Assembly (NCBI RefSeq): GCF_015711605.1
Contig: NZ_JABTEZ010000003.1
Span: forward strand, 992,001-1,056,000
Reading direction: 5' to 3'
From: Planomonospora sp. ID67723
GTDB lineage: Bacteria > Actinomycetota > Actinomycetes > Streptosporangiales > Streptosporangiaceae
Length of the DNA stretch: 64,000 nt
The notes under the pieces are model-generated. The model made no database searches. It had not been told where the DNA came from and saw only the letters and a list, made by a program, of their open reading frames with translations. The position numbers and the translations under genes are program-made. Shown in pieces: positions 15,631 through 24,952 of the stretch; the stretch's first letter is position 1; every line of letters begins with the position of its first letter.

Positions 15631-15657
15631 ACCGCGCGGGCCCGGGAGCCCGACCGG

Positions 15658-16167
15658 TCACGGGCGGCCGTCCAGCGGTCCGGAAGCCGCCGACCCGGGG
15701 GCGGGACCACCGGTCCCGCCGGCCCTTTCCTCATCCCACCGGTCGAGGAGCTTGGGGAACTCCCGTGCCATGAAGGCGTACATGTCGCGCATGTGCTCGA
15801 GCCGGGCACGGGCGGTGGGATGGTCGCCCACCGCGCTGAGCCCTTGCTCGGCCAGTGCGGCGAAGGCGGTGAATTCGGTCATCTTCGTCCGGAACGCACG
15901 CCCGAAGACGTCTTCGGCCAGCCGGTAGTGATCCCGGCGTGCCCGCGGAGGGCGGTAGCGCTCGACGAGCCCGCCTCGCTCCAGTTGGTGCAGAGCCACG
16001 CTCATGCTGCTCTTGGCCACCCCGAGCCTCTCGCACAGCCCGGGGGCGTCGGCGGCTTCACCGGTTTCGGCGAGCAGGCACCCCATCACCCGGGCGGCGG
16101 TGCGGCTGAGGCCCAGCCGCTCGAAGTGCAGCCCGGCACTCTCCACGAATTCCTCAACGTCCGCCAT
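15658..16167 (-). CDS. GbsR/MarR-family transcriptional regulator
   Basis: 169 residues. The helix-turn-helix lies at about residues 20-75, with SRTAARVMGCLL, the recognition part GVAKSSMSVALHQLERGGLVER, and the wing RPPRARRDHYRLAEDVF. The C-terminal helix (ARLEHMRDMYAFMAREFPKLLDRW) is for dimerisation. GbsR-type proteins usually repress adjacent genes and respond to small ligands. ATG 16167 is 16 bases from an 18-bp palindrome in the divergent gap, which is probably its operator. The regulated neighbour appears to have been the now broken SDR gene. Confidence 0.82.
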   Translation of the reverse strand: MADVEEFVESAGLHFERLGLSRTAARVMGCLLAETGEAADAPGLCERLGVAKSSMSVALHQLERGGLVERYRPPRARRDHYRLAEDVFGRAFRTKMTEFTAFAALAEQGLSAVGDHPTARARLEHMRDMYAFMAREFPKLLDRWDEERAGGTGGPAPGSAASGPLDGRP

Positions 16168-16183
16168 GAAGGCATCTTAGTTT

Positions 16184-16201
16184 GTTCGGAACGTTCCGAA
16201 C
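16184..16201. promoter_or_regulatory. 18-bp perfect palindrome, probable regulator operator
   Basis: GTTCGGAACGTTCCGAAC is fully self-complementary and lies between the GbsR/MarR start (16167) and the divergent SDR remnant. Its size and place fit a dimeric MarR-type operator that would govern both directions. Confidence 0.65.
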
Positions 16202-16216
16202 GCTTAGGATTTCCGC

Positions 16217-17134
16217 ATACCTCGCCCCGAACCCCTCACCATCGCCATCACCGGTGCCAACTCCGGCATCGGCCTGCGAGCCGCGCAGCGGCTGGCCGCG
16301 CACGGCCATCGGATCCTGGTCCTGTGCCGCGACCCGCACCGGGGCCGCACCGCTCTGGAGACGATCAACGCCGGTGTCGCCCACCCCGCCACCCTCGTCA
16401 TAACCGACCTGGCGGACCCCGAGTCCATCGACGCGGCGGCCGGCCGGATCTCCGGTGAGGTCGGCCATCTCGACGTCCTGATCAACAACGCCGCGGTGTT
16501 CGACCAGACGATGCGCGCGCCCGCGTTCACCGCATCCGGCCACGAGCTGTTCTGGGCGACCAACCACCTCGGCTCCTTCCAGCTCACCGCCCGCCTCAGC
16601 CCGCTGCTCGCCGTCGCGCCCAGCCCTCGGCTGATCAACGTCGCGAGCAAGGGGCTGATCACCATGCCCCGCATCGCGATCCGCTTCGACCACCTCGACG
16701 ATCCCGGCTGGTACAGCCCGACCAAGGCCTACTACCACGCCTAACTGGCCCAGATCATGGCCACCTACTCGCTGGCCCTGCGGGCGCGCGGCGCGCTGGA
16801 CGTCGCCTGTGTCCGCGTGCCCGCCGTACGGCTCGACGCCGACCGCCTTGCCACCCTGCCGTGGATCCTGCGGGCTCTGTACGCGCCCAAGAACCGGCTC
16901 GCGATCCCCGCCGAACGCCTGGGCGAGACCTACGCGGCTCTGGCCATCCGTACCGGCACCTAGCAGGAGCACGCCGATCCCGCATCCCCGGGCAGATCCG
17001 CGTTGCGCGGCGTCTACCTGGACGAGAACCTCCGGCCGGTCGACGCCCCCGCCTCCGCCTACGACACACAGGCACGGGAACGGCTGTGGGCAGTCTCCCA
17101 GGAGGCCACCGGTGAACCGTCCTGGGCCTGGTGA
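16217..17134 (+). pseudogene. Short-chain dehydrogenase/reductase pseudogene
   Basis: One frame gives a full SDR: TGANSGIGLRAAQRLAAHG (cofactor loop), DVLINNAAVFDQTM (NNA motif), LINVASKGL (the Ser region), and YSPTKAYYHA before the first stop. Two stops interrupt it: TAA at 16742-16744, where relatives have Ser-Lys, and TAG at 16961-16963. No start codon exists in the open stretch from 16208; an ATA at 16217 sits where ATG is expected. The frame otherwise stays in phase to TGA 17132-17134. The catalytic YxxxK is disturbed (Y-S-P-T-K remains). Likely a dead oxidoreductase once controlled by the adjacent regulator. Confidence 0.75.
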
Positions 17135-17426
17135 AGTGCCGGGCACTGCAAGGAACACGTTTGCCCGCCGGAAGTCGGCGGCGTGGGGCCGTGGGGCGAG
17201 CCCACCCCGCGGCGGTGTCCGGCGCTGTCTTCCCCCCTCGCCGCCGCCGCGGCTGCCGGCCCGATCCGCAGGGCGGATCGCGCGGTCGCGCGCCTCAGGC
17301 GGTACCGCGCGCTGGCCTCTCGGGCGGGCCAGGCGCGCGGTGGTCTACCGCTGCCGGTCCCTGCTGGTCGCGACTTCGGGCCGGCTCTCATGATTCACAG
17401 GACAGGCCTCAGGCCAGGTAGCGCAG

Positions 17427-18699
17427 TCACAGGTACGGCGCAGCCAGTGCCACCGTGACCACCGTGACGATCAGGCCGTACTTGGTGAACTGCCAGAAGC
17501 TGATCGGTGTGCGGTTGCGGGCCGCGATGCCCAGCACGACCACGTTGGCCGCGGCGCCGACCGCGGTGGCGTTGCCGCCCAGGTCGGCGCCGAAGGCCAG
17601 CGCCCACCACAGCACCTGGGCGTGGTCGTTGCCGCCGTTGGCCTGCACGAGCTGCTCGACGATCGGGCTCATGGTCGCCACGTACGGGATGTTGTCGACG
17701 ATGGCCGACAAACCGGCCGAAGCCCACAGCAGTCCCATGGTCGTCAGCTCCAGCTGACCTGCGGTGGCGCCGACCGCGACCTGCGACAGCTGCCCGATGA
17801 CGCCGGTCTCGACCAGGGCGCCGACCATGACGAACAGGCCGGCGAAGAACACCAGCGTGGGCCACTCCACCTCGGCGATCGCCTGCTCGGTCGTCACCTT
17901 CGTGGCGGCCACCAGGATCCCGGCACCCAGGATCGCCACCACCGACGGCTCGTAGTGCAGCGCCGGGTGCAGCACGAAGGCGGCCATCACCAGCGCGAGC
18001 ACGGCCAGGCTCTGCCACAGCAGCCGCCGGTCGGCGATCGCCTCGCGCTCGTCCAACGCCATGATCTGCACCGCCCGCTCGGGGTCGTAGCGGAAGGAGC
18101 GGCCGAACATGAACCAGCACAACCCGACGAACACGATCATGAGCACGACGACCAAGGGCGCCATGTGGACGAGGAAGTCGTTGAAGCTCAGCCCGCCCCG
18201 GCTGGCGATGATGATGTTGGGTGGGCCGCCGACCAGGGTGGCGGCCCCGCCGATGTTGGAGGCCATCGCCTCGGCGATGAGGAACGGCGCGGCCGGCAGC
18301 GCCAGCCGCTCGCACACCAGGAATGTCACCGGTGCGATCAGCAGCACGGTGGTGACGTTGTCCAGCAGCGCCGACGCGACCGCGGTGATGAGCACCAGCA
18401 GGACCATCAGCCGAAACGGCCGCCCCCGGGCCTTCTTGGCGGCCCAGATCGCCAGGTACTCGAAAAGACCGGTCTCCTTGAGCACCCCGACGATGACCAT
18501 CATGCCCAGCAGCAGGAAGACGACGTTCCAGCCGATGCCGGCGTGCTCGGAGAAGAACGCCGCCTCCGCATCCGTGGCGTGGATGAGCAACATGATGCCG
18601 GCGCCGCCGAGGGCGGCGGCGACCCGGTGGATCTTCTCGGTGGCGATGCGCGTACGCGCCCAGGAACACCGCCACCGACACCCAGGCGAGCACGCTCAT
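17427..18699 (-). pseudogene. ArsB/NhaD-type ion transporter with an N-terminal frameshift
   Basis: From ATG 18699 the first 17 codons read MSVLAWVSVAVFLGAYA. The frame is then lost near 18646-18652 and resumes in another frame as IATEKIHRVAAALGGAGIMLLI. From there about 400 residues are intact: many membrane helices, SALLDNVTTVLLIAPVTF, AMASNIGGAATLVGGPPNIII (the hallmark substrate loop), and a second copy SAIVDNIPYVATMSPI with FGADLGGNATAVGAAANV. A loss of two bases (or gain of one) explains the break; an internal start such as ATG 18593 would drop the first helix. The ATG overlaps the stop of a truncated CBS-domain gene (ATGA), so the two formed an operon. Confidence 0.7.
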
Positions 18700-19003
18700 G
18701 CGGCAAGCACTCGCTCCAGCAGCGCCTGCAGCGTGACCGCCCCGGCCAGCCAGCCCCGCTCCACCACAGCGACCAGCGGGCTGTGCGTGCGGGCCATCAG
18801 CGCCGCCAGCTCCAGCACGGTGGCGTCCGGGTCGGTGATTGGCAGCTCACGCGGCCGGGGCGGCAGGCAGTCACGCACCGTCCGGCCGCTCAGAGCGCGC
18901 AGGAAACCGTCGGCGTGCGCTTCGTCCACCACCCGGGCCAGGGCCGGATCATCCTGGCAGTAGGCGGCCCAGGCGGCCAGGCCGTCGATGAGGTCATCGA
19001 CCG
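18696..19003 (-). pseudogene. CBS-domain protein, 3' remnant
   Basis: The minus strand up to TGA 18698-18696 encodes about 100 residues: AVDDLIDGLAAWAAYCQDD, an acidic linker, then one CBS half (GRTVRDCLPPRPRELPITDPDATVLELAALM followed by HSPLVAVVERGWLAGAVTLQALL). The 5' part is absent, because beyond the inverted repeat at 18976-19009 the opposite strand encodes an ABC ATPase. The stop overlaps the transporter ATG, which suggests the original gene encoded a CBS sensor for that transporter. Confidence 0.6.
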
Positions 19004-19009
19004 CCTGGC
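18976..19009. repeat. 16-bp inverted repeat at a rearrangement junction
   Basis: The arms 18976-18991 and 18994-19009 are reverse complements with one mismatch, around two bases. The truncated CBS gene ends here from the left and the truncated ABC ATPase gene begins here to the right. A break or inversion at this palindrome is the simplest reading. Confidence 0.6.
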
Positions 19010-19559
19010 GCTCACTCCCTATGCCGACCGCCGCGCCCGAGCCCTGTCCATGGGCAACCTGCAGCGCCTGGCCCTGGCCAAAGCCCTCATCCACGCCCCC
19101 GACCTGCTCGTGCTGGACGAGGCGGTCAACGGCCTCGACCCGGCGGGCGTCGTGGAGATCCGCACCCTGCTGGCCGGCCTGGCCTGCGATCACGGCGTCA
19201 CCGTGTTCCTGTCCAGCCACCTGCTGGCCGAGGTCGCCCGCCTGGCCACCCGAATCGGCATCATCCACCGCGGCCGTCTCCGTCAGGAGATCGGCGCCGA
19301 CAGGCTGGAGGCGCACCTGCACCGCCGGTTGCATGTGAGCACCCGCGACGACGTCGGCGCCCGCGCCGTCCTGGCCGCGGCCGGATTCACCAGCGCCGAC
19401 GCGGACCAGATCACCCTCACCGCCGCCCTCGCGATCGAACGCCCCGACGAGATCGCCACCCTGCTGGTGCGGGCCGGGCATCCGCCCACCCGGCTGCTGG
19501 TGGAGACCGAAGACCTGGAAACCTACTTCCTGCGCGTGGTGGGAGCCGGCGATGCGTGA
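18990..19559 (+). pseudogene. ABC transporter ATPase lacking its N-terminal half
   Basis: In frame to TGA 19559 the sequence reads RLALTPYADRRARALSMGNLQRLALAKALI, LLVLDEAVNGLDPAGVVEIRTLL (signature and Walker B) and FLSSHLLAEVARLATRIGIIHRGRL, with a normal C-terminus. The first about 130 residues, including Walker A and the Q-loop, are missing. No ribosome site is present; the first in-frame ATG (19048) would start inside the signature. Without Walker A it cannot bind ATP normally. It overlaps the permease start by 8 bases, as in an intact ABC-2 operon. Confidence 0.7.
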
Positions 19560-20331
19560 AGCGCTCTGGGCGGAACTGCTCAAACTGCGGCGCAGCCGCC
19601 TGCCCTGGCTGACCATGCTCGCCTTCACCATCGCCGCTGCTGTGTGCGGGCTGTTCATGTTCATCCTGACCGACCCGGCCCGCGCCCGCTCCCTCGGCCT
19701 GATCGGTGACAAGGCACAGCTCAGCGGAGCCGACGCCGACTGGTCCGGCTACCTGGCCCTGCTGGCCCAGGCGGTCGGCGTGGGCGGCCTGCTGATCTAC
19801 GGGATGATCGCCATCTGGCTGTTCGGCCGCGAGTTCAGCGACCACACCGCCAAAGACCTGCTGGCCCTGCCCACCTCCCGCACCGCTGTCGTCGCCGCCA
19901 AGTTCACCGTCGCGGGAATCTGGGCGGTGCTGCTGGCCGTCTGGACCGTACTGCTCGGCCTGCTCATCGGCGCGCTGCTGGAGCTGCCCGGCGCCTTGGC
20001 TCAGACGCTGGCCGCCGGGGTCGTACGGATTCTTCTGGTCGCGGTGATGGCAGTCACGCTCACCACCCCGTTCGCGCTGGCCGCCAGCCTCGGGCGCGGT
20101 TACCTGGCCGCGGTCGCCGTCATGTTCGCCGTCGTGTTCTGCACCCAGATCATCGCCGCCCTCGGCTACGGCGCCTACTTCCCCTGGTCCGTCCCCGGGC
20201 TGTACGCCGACATCGCCGGACCCGATCAGAATCCGCCCGGCCTCCTCGGATACCTGCTGGTGGCGGCGGTCGGCATCGCCGGAGCGCTCACCACGGCGGC
20301 CTGGTGGCAGCGGGCCGACCACAACCGCTGA
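19552..20331 (+). CDS. ABC-2 type transporter permease
   Basis: 259 residues, starting at an ATG that overlaps the end of the ATPase remnant. The basic N-terminus (MREALWAELLKLRRSRLPW) is typical of ABC-2 permeases of the DrrB/NatB type. About six membrane helices follow, with the conserved LFGREFSDHTAKDLLALPTSR loop after the second. The product would pair with an ATPase to export a drug, lipid or peptide. The adjacent ATPase is truncated, so unless a partner is supplied elsewhere this permease is orphaned. Its own frame is intact. Confidence 0.82.
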   Translation: MREALWAELLKLRRSRLPWLTMLAFTIAAAVCGLFMFILTDPARARSLGLIGDKAQLSGADADWSGYLALLAQAVGVGGLLIYGMIAIWLFGREFSDHTAKDLLALPTSRTAVVAAKFTVAGIWAVLLAVWTVLLGLLIGALLELPGALAQTLAAGVVRILLVAVMAVTLTTPFALAASLGRGYLAAVAVMFAVVFCTQIIAALGYGAYFPWSVPGLYADIAGPDQNPPGLLGYLLVAAVGIAGALTTAAWWQRADHNR

Positions 20332-20564
20332 CCGCCCCTACCGCAGCCGCAGCAGCTGAGCACGTCTTGGCGCCTGCGCGGCGAAGTGCGAATCGGAGAG
20401 CGGCCGCGGAGGAGTCCGGGAGCACGGCCGCCAGGTGACCGGCGTCCCATGCCGCGACCGCGTCCGTCCCGTCACCGAACGCGTCGCCTCCCAGGCATAG
20501 GCGCGGCCCTCCCGGGAACGGGCATGCGCAACCATTCGGTCAACTTCCGGCAAGGAGATCTCTC

Positions 20565-20744
20565 ATGGCAGCGCGATACGTGGTGAAGAAGACCTCGGCG
20601 GGATTCCGCTTCAACCTGGTGGCCGGCAACGGCGAGATCATCGCGACCAGTGAGTCGTACACGACCAAGGCCGGAGCGCTGAAAGGCATCGAGGCCGTGA
20701 GGACCAATGCCGACGCGCCGGTCGACGACCGGACCGGCAGCTGA
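20565..20744 (+). CDS. YegP-like DUF1508 small protein (59 aa)
   Basis: ATG 20565 follows AAGGAGATCTCTC, an excellent ribosome site. The product (starting MAARYVVKKTSAGFRFNLVAGNGE, with ESYTTKAGALKGIEAVR) matches the DUF1508/YegP fold: a beta-hairpin, then the conserved Y-x-x-K-x-x-A-x-x-G-I motif. It carries one copy of the domain, where E. coli YegP has two. The function of the family is unknown. A strong terminator follows at 20785, so it is monocistronic. The 20332-20564 gap holds no other gene I can see. Confidence 0.85.
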   Translation: MAARYVVKKTSAGFRFNLVAGNGEIIATSESYTTKAGALKGIEAVRTNADAPVDDRTGS

Positions 20745-20784
20745 GTCCGCACCCGGACCGGGGCCTCACCGGCCCTGTCCGCCG

Positions 20785-20820
20785 CCGGGCGCCGTACCGG
20801 CTCGCCGGTACGGCGCCCGG
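20785..20820 (+). terminator. Hairpin terminator after the DUF1508 gene
   Basis: Perfect 16-bp inverted repeat (20785-20800 with 20805-20820), CTCG loop, 40 bases past the stop codon. No T-run, as is common in actinomycetes. Confidence 0.8.
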
Positions 20821-20929
20821 GATGAGGGCAAAGCCCAGGGGGTCGGCCGCCGCCGCCGTCGCCGATTGCCTAACGTGGTGTTAGAGGTCCTGGCCGAGCA
20901 GGCGCGGGCGGTCTCGGGGGAGATGTGCC

Positions 20930-23878
20930 GTGGAAGCGACGGAGCGTGGTCGTGTTTCGGAGGAGGGGCGGGGTACCGGCCCTTCTGACGCATCCGCGGT
21001 GCCGGCACTGGATCTGCTGGCCGGGCTGACGGCCCGCCTGCTCGACGCACCGGCCGCGCTGGTGTCCGTGGCCGATTCCGAACGGCAGGTCGTGGTCAGC
21101 GCGGTCGGGCCGGCCGGACCGAAGATGAGGCGGGCGCCGCTGTCACCTCCCTTGTGCGAGCGCGTCGCGGTCGCCGGCGGACCGGTCGTGGTGCGCGACA
21201 CCCATGCCGACGGGCGGCTGGGAGACGACAGGGCCGTCGGGACGCTGGAGGCGCTCGCCTGCGCCGGGTTTCCGCTGCACGGGCCCGACGGGCAGGTGCT
21301 CGGGGCTCTGTGCGCGATCGACACCGAGCCGCACGACTGGGATCGTGCGCGCCTGGAACTGGTCGGCGACCTCGCCCGGCTCGCGGAGGACGAGATCGCC
21401 TCGTGGCCGGCCCACCGGGAGGCGCTCCGGTTGTGGACGGTCCTCGAGCGCGCCCCCGACGCGTTCATCTCCGTCGACGCGGCGGGGATGGTGAGCGCCT
21501 GGAACGCCGCGGCCGAGCAGCTGTTCGGCTGGACCCGGAACGAGGCCGTCGGCCGGTCCCCGGGTGAGCTGATCGTCCCACCGCGGCTGCGGCGCCGCTA
21601 CCAGGAGGAGCTGGGCCGGGTGCGTGAGCGGGGCGCCCCGGCGGCGTCCGGGCACCGGGTGGAGCTGACGGTCGTGGACCGGAGCGGCCGGGAGTTCCCC
21701 GTCGAGGCGGCGCTGCAGGTCGACGTCGAACACGACGAGCCGGTCGTGCACGCCTTCCTGCACGACATCAGCGAGCGTCACGCCGACAGGCGGGAGCTGG
21801 AAGAGAAGCAGGTGTTCCTGCAGGCGTTGCTGGACAGTCTGGACACCGGGGTGGTCGCCTGCGACAGCGAGGGGCGCCTGGCGCTGTTCAACCGGGCGCT
21901 GCGTGACATTCACGGCGTGCCCGAAAAGCCGGTGGACGTGGACGCCTGGGCCGGCGACTACCATCTGTTCGCCCCGGACGGAGAGACCAGGCTGTCCGCC
22001 GAACAGGTGCCGCTGGCGCGGGCGTTCGCCGGAGAGCACGTCGACGGCCAGCAGATCATGGTCTGCGCGCCCGGCAGGACGCCGCGCCGGTTCGTGGTCA
22101 ACAGCCGCCCGATCGACACTCCCGACGGGCACCGCCTGGGCGCGGTGGCCGCCATGCACGACATCACCGACCACCACCGTGCCGAGGTGCTGCGCACCGC
22201 CCAGCACGCCGTCGCCCAGGCGCTGGCCGAGGCGAACTCCAGCGAGCAGGCGGCCACCGACGTGGTCGCCGCGGTCGGCGGCGTGCTGGGCTGGTGCTGC
22301 GGCGAGTACTGGCAGGTCACCGCAGACGAAGCCGCCATCACCCGCATCGGTTTCTGGAGCAGGCCCGACCGGGACCTGTCGGCCTTCGCGGGAGAACAGA
22401 GAGCGCTGCTCCCCGACCAGGGGCTTCCGGGGATGGTGCGGGCCGGCCGCCGTGCGCTGTGGATCTCCGACCTGCCCACCGATCCCCGTGATTTCCCGCG
22501 CAAGCCGGAGGCGCTGCAGGCGGGTCTGCACGCGGCCATCGGCCTTCCCGTGTCCAGCGGCCGGCAGGTACTGGGCGTGCTGCTCTTCTTCTCCGAGTCC
22601 GCCGAGGCGCCCGACGACGACCTGCTCGACCTGCTCGACGGGATCTGCGCCCACGCGGGCCGTTACATGGAGCGCCGCCGCGCCGAGGAGCTCGCCCTGG
22701 CCCTGGCCGCCACCCGCCGGCAGTTCGACCAGGTCATCGCGCAGCTCAACGACAACGTGTGGACCGCGGAGGTCATGCCTGACGGCAGGGCGCGCCCGGT
22801 GTACGTCAGCTCCCAGGGCGCCGGTGTGCTCGGCGGGCGGGTGTCCACCGACACCGAGGGCGACATGATCAAGATCATCGCTCGTTATCTGCACCCCGAC
22901 GACCGGGACGTCTTCGCCGGCTTCTGCGCCGAGCTCGCCTCCGGCAGCCCGGCGCAGCTCGAATACCGCCTCATCGGCGTGGACGGCGTCACCCGCTGGA
23001 TCTGGACCCGCGGAATGCCCCGCCGCGAGGGCGAGCGGTTGTTCGTCGACGGGATCTCCACCGACGTCACCGAGCGCCATCGGCTGGCCGAGGAGCGCGA
23101 GCGCCTGCTGGCCCAGGAGCAGCGGCAGGTGCGCCAGCTGAAGGAACTCGACCGGATGAAGGACGAGTTGGTCGCCGTGGTCAGCCACGAGCTGCGCTCA
23201 CCGATCGGAGCCATCCGCGGCTACGCGGAGATGCTCTTGGACGATCCCGAGCTGACCGGCGAGCACCGCGCGTTCACCGACGTCATCGACCGCAAGAGCG
23301 CCCACCTGCAGAGTCTGGTCGACGACCTGCTGGATCTGGCGCGGCTCGACGCCGGGGGCGTCGCCATCGAGCCACGTCCGGTGTCGCTGACCCGGCTCGT
23401 GAGCCAGAGCGTGGACGACCATCGGCCCTCCGCCGAAGCCAAGCAGATCACCGTCACCTCCGAGCTGGACCGTCACCTGCGCGTGCACGCCGATCCGGTA
23501 CGGCTGCGCCAGGTGCTGGACAACCTGCTGTCGAACGCCGTGAAGTACACCCCGGCCGGTGGCGCCGTCACCGTCGCCGCCCGCCACACCGACTGCGACG
23601 ACGAGCGCCCGGACCGGGACGTCACGGTCACCCTCACCGTCGCCGACACCGGAATCGGCATCCCCCCGGAGCAGTACCCGCAGTTGTTCTCCCGGTTCTT
23701 CCGCGCCTCCACCGCCCACGAGTCCGGGATCAAGGGCACCGGTCTGGGCCTGGCGATCACCCGGGCGATCGTCACCGCGCACGGCGGCACCATCACCGCA
23801 GCCCCGCGACCCGGCGGCGGCACGATCTTCACCATGTGCCTGCCGGTCAATCCCCCGCCGGAGGAAGACGCCGGGTGA
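20930..23878 (+). CDS. Multi-sensor histidine kinase (GAF-PAS-PAS-GAF-PAS-HisKA-HATPase)
   Basis: 982 residues from GTG 20930, with GGGGGAGA just upstream. Soluble, no membrane helices. Domains in order: GAF (about 25-150), PAS (165-280, WNAAAEQLFGWTRNEAVG), PAS (290-420), GAF (425-580, with a GWCCGEYW Cys pair), PAS/PAC (590-720), HisKA with His753 in VVSHELRSPIGAI, and a catalytic domain with LDNLLSNAVKY (N box), VADTGIGIP (G1) and GTGLGLAI (G2). An autokinase that reads several cytosolic signals, possibly redox or light. No response regulator gene is adjacent, so its partner is elsewhere. All catalytic boxes are intact. Confidence 0.9.
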   Translation: MEATERGRVSEEGRGTGPSDASAVPALDLLAGLTARLLDAPAALVSVADSERQVVVSAVGPAGPKMRRAPLSPPLCERVAVAGGPVVVRDTHADGRLGDDRAVGTLEALACAGFPLHGPDGQVLGALCAIDTEPHDWDRARLELVGDLARLAEDEIASWPAHREALRLWTVLERAPDAFISVDAAGMVSAWNAAAEQLFGWTRNEAVGRSPGELIVPPRLRRRYQEELGRVRERGAPAASGHRVELTVVDRSGREFPVEAALQVDVEHDEPVVHAFLHDISERHADRRELEEKQVFLQALLDSLDTGVVACDSEGRLALFNRALRDIHGVPEKPVDVDAWAGDYHLFAPDGETRLSAEQVPLARAFAGEHVDGQQIMVCAPGRTPRRFVVNSRPIDTPDGHRLGAVAAMHDITDHHRAEVLRTAQHAVAQALAEANSSEQAATDVVAAVGGVLGWCCGEYWQVTADEAAITRIGFWSRPDRDLSAFAGEQRALLPDQGLPGMVRAGRRALWISDLPTDPRDFPRKPEALQAGLHAAIGLPVSSGRQVLGVLLFFSESAEAPDDDLLDLLDGICAHAGRYMERRRAEELALALAATRRQFDQVIAQLNDNVWTAEVMPDGRARPVYVSSQGAGVLGGRVSTDTEGDMIKIIARYLHPDDRDVFAGFCAELASGSPAQLEYRLIGVDGVTRWIWTRGMPRREGERLFVDGISTDVTERHRLAEERERLLAQEQRQVRQLKELDRMKDELVAVVSHELRSPIGAIRGYAEMLLDDPELTGEHRAFTDVIDRKSAHLQSLVDDLLDLARLDAGGVAIEPRPVSLTRLVSQSVDDHRPSAEAKQITVTSELDRHLRVHADPVRLRQVLDNLLSNAVKYTPAGGAVTVAARHTDCDDERPDRDVTVTLTVADTGIGIPPEQYPQLFSRFFRASTAHESGIKGTGLGLAITRAIVTAHGGTITAAPRPGGGTIFTMCLPVNPPPEEDAG

Positions 23879-24044
23879 CGCGCGGTCCCCGGCGAACGCG
23901 CCGACGGGAGCGGCGGCCCCGGCGACCGAAGGGAGACCGGCCTGCTCGTGCATCGGATCGGCAACAGAGCGCCGGCGGGCTATGGACAGCGCGGACTCCG
24001 GAAGGGGATTCTGTCGGCCAACCTCCCAGCGGTAAGGATCGCCC

Positions 24045-24920
24045 GTGGACTCCGCTCTGACCAGTGTCTTCTTGCCCGCCGCCCTCGCCGTCATCATGTT
24101 CGGCCTCGGACTGGGGCTGACCGTCGCGGACTTCCGCCGCGTGGTCGTCTACCCGAAGGCCGCCTTCCTCGCCCTCCTCTGCCAGATCGTCGTGCTGCCG
24201 CTGATCTGCTTCGGGCTCGTGCGCGCCTTCGGACCGGCACCCGGCCTCGCCGTCGGCATGATGCTGTTGGCCGCCTCGCCGGGCGGCACCAGCGCCAACC
24301 TCTACAGCCACCTGTTCGGCGGCGACGTCGCGCTCAACGTGACCCTGACCGCGATCAACTCCGTCCTCGCCGTCTTCACGCTGCCGCTGGTCACCAACCT
24401 GGCCATCGCCCACTTCCAGGGCGGGGGCGGTCAGGTGGGCCTGCAGTTCGACAAGACCGCGCAGGTCTTCCTGATCGTCCTGATCCCCGTCGCGATCGGC
24501 ATGGCGGTCAGGGCCAGGTCCGCGGGCTTCGCCACCCGGATGGAGAAGCCCGTCAAGATCCTGTCCGCGGTGATCCTGCTGGCCGTGATCATCGGGGCGA
24601 TCGTCAAGGAGGCGGGGAACCTCGGCGGCTACATCGCCTCGGTCGGGCTGATCACTCTGCTGTTCAGCGTGCTCAGCCTCACCGTCGGCTACTGGGTGCC
24701 CCGCCTGGCCGGGGTGGGGGCGCGCCAGGCCATCGCCTCCTGCATGGAGATCGGCATCCACAACAGCACCCTGGCGATCACCGTGGCCATCAGCCTGCTG
24801 GGCAGCACCGAGACCGCCATCCCGGCGGCTGTCTACGGCGTGCTGATGTTCTTCACCGCGGCCGCCGCAGGAGTGCTCCTGCGGCGGCGCGCGGCACAGG
24901 AGGTCGAAGCGCCTGTCTGA
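24045..24920 (+). CDS. Bile acid:sodium symporter (BASS) family transporter
   Basis: 291 residues from GTG 24045, with GGTAAGGATC just upstream. Nine to ten hydrophobic helices. BASS hallmarks are visible: FGLGLGLTVADFRRV near the start, ASPGGTSANLYSHLFGGDVALNV (the unwound helix that coordinates sodium) and the late MEIGIHNSTLAITVA motif. Family members import organic anions such as pantoate, pyruvate or bile acids with sodium. The substrate cannot be told here. It lies 166 bases after the histidine kinase on the same strand and could share its regulation. It converges on the FtsX-type permease gene. Confidence 0.87.
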   Translation: MDSALTSVFLPAALAVIMFGLGLGLTVADFRRVVVYPKAAFLALLCQIVVLPLICFGLVRAFGPAPGLAVGMMLLAASPGGTSANLYSHLFGGDVALNVTLTAINSVLAVFTLPLVTNLAIAHFQGGGGQVGLQFDKTAQVFLIVLIPVAIGMAVRARSAGFATRMEKPVKILSAVILLAVIIGAIVKEAGNLGGYIASVGLITLLFSVLSLTVGYWVPRLAGVGARQAIASCMEIGIHNSTLAITVAISLLGSTETAIPAAVYGVLMFFTAAAAGVLLRRRAAQEVEAPV

Positions 24921-24952
24921 TCGCGTCCCGCCGGGTCCCGCCGGGGCGGCTG

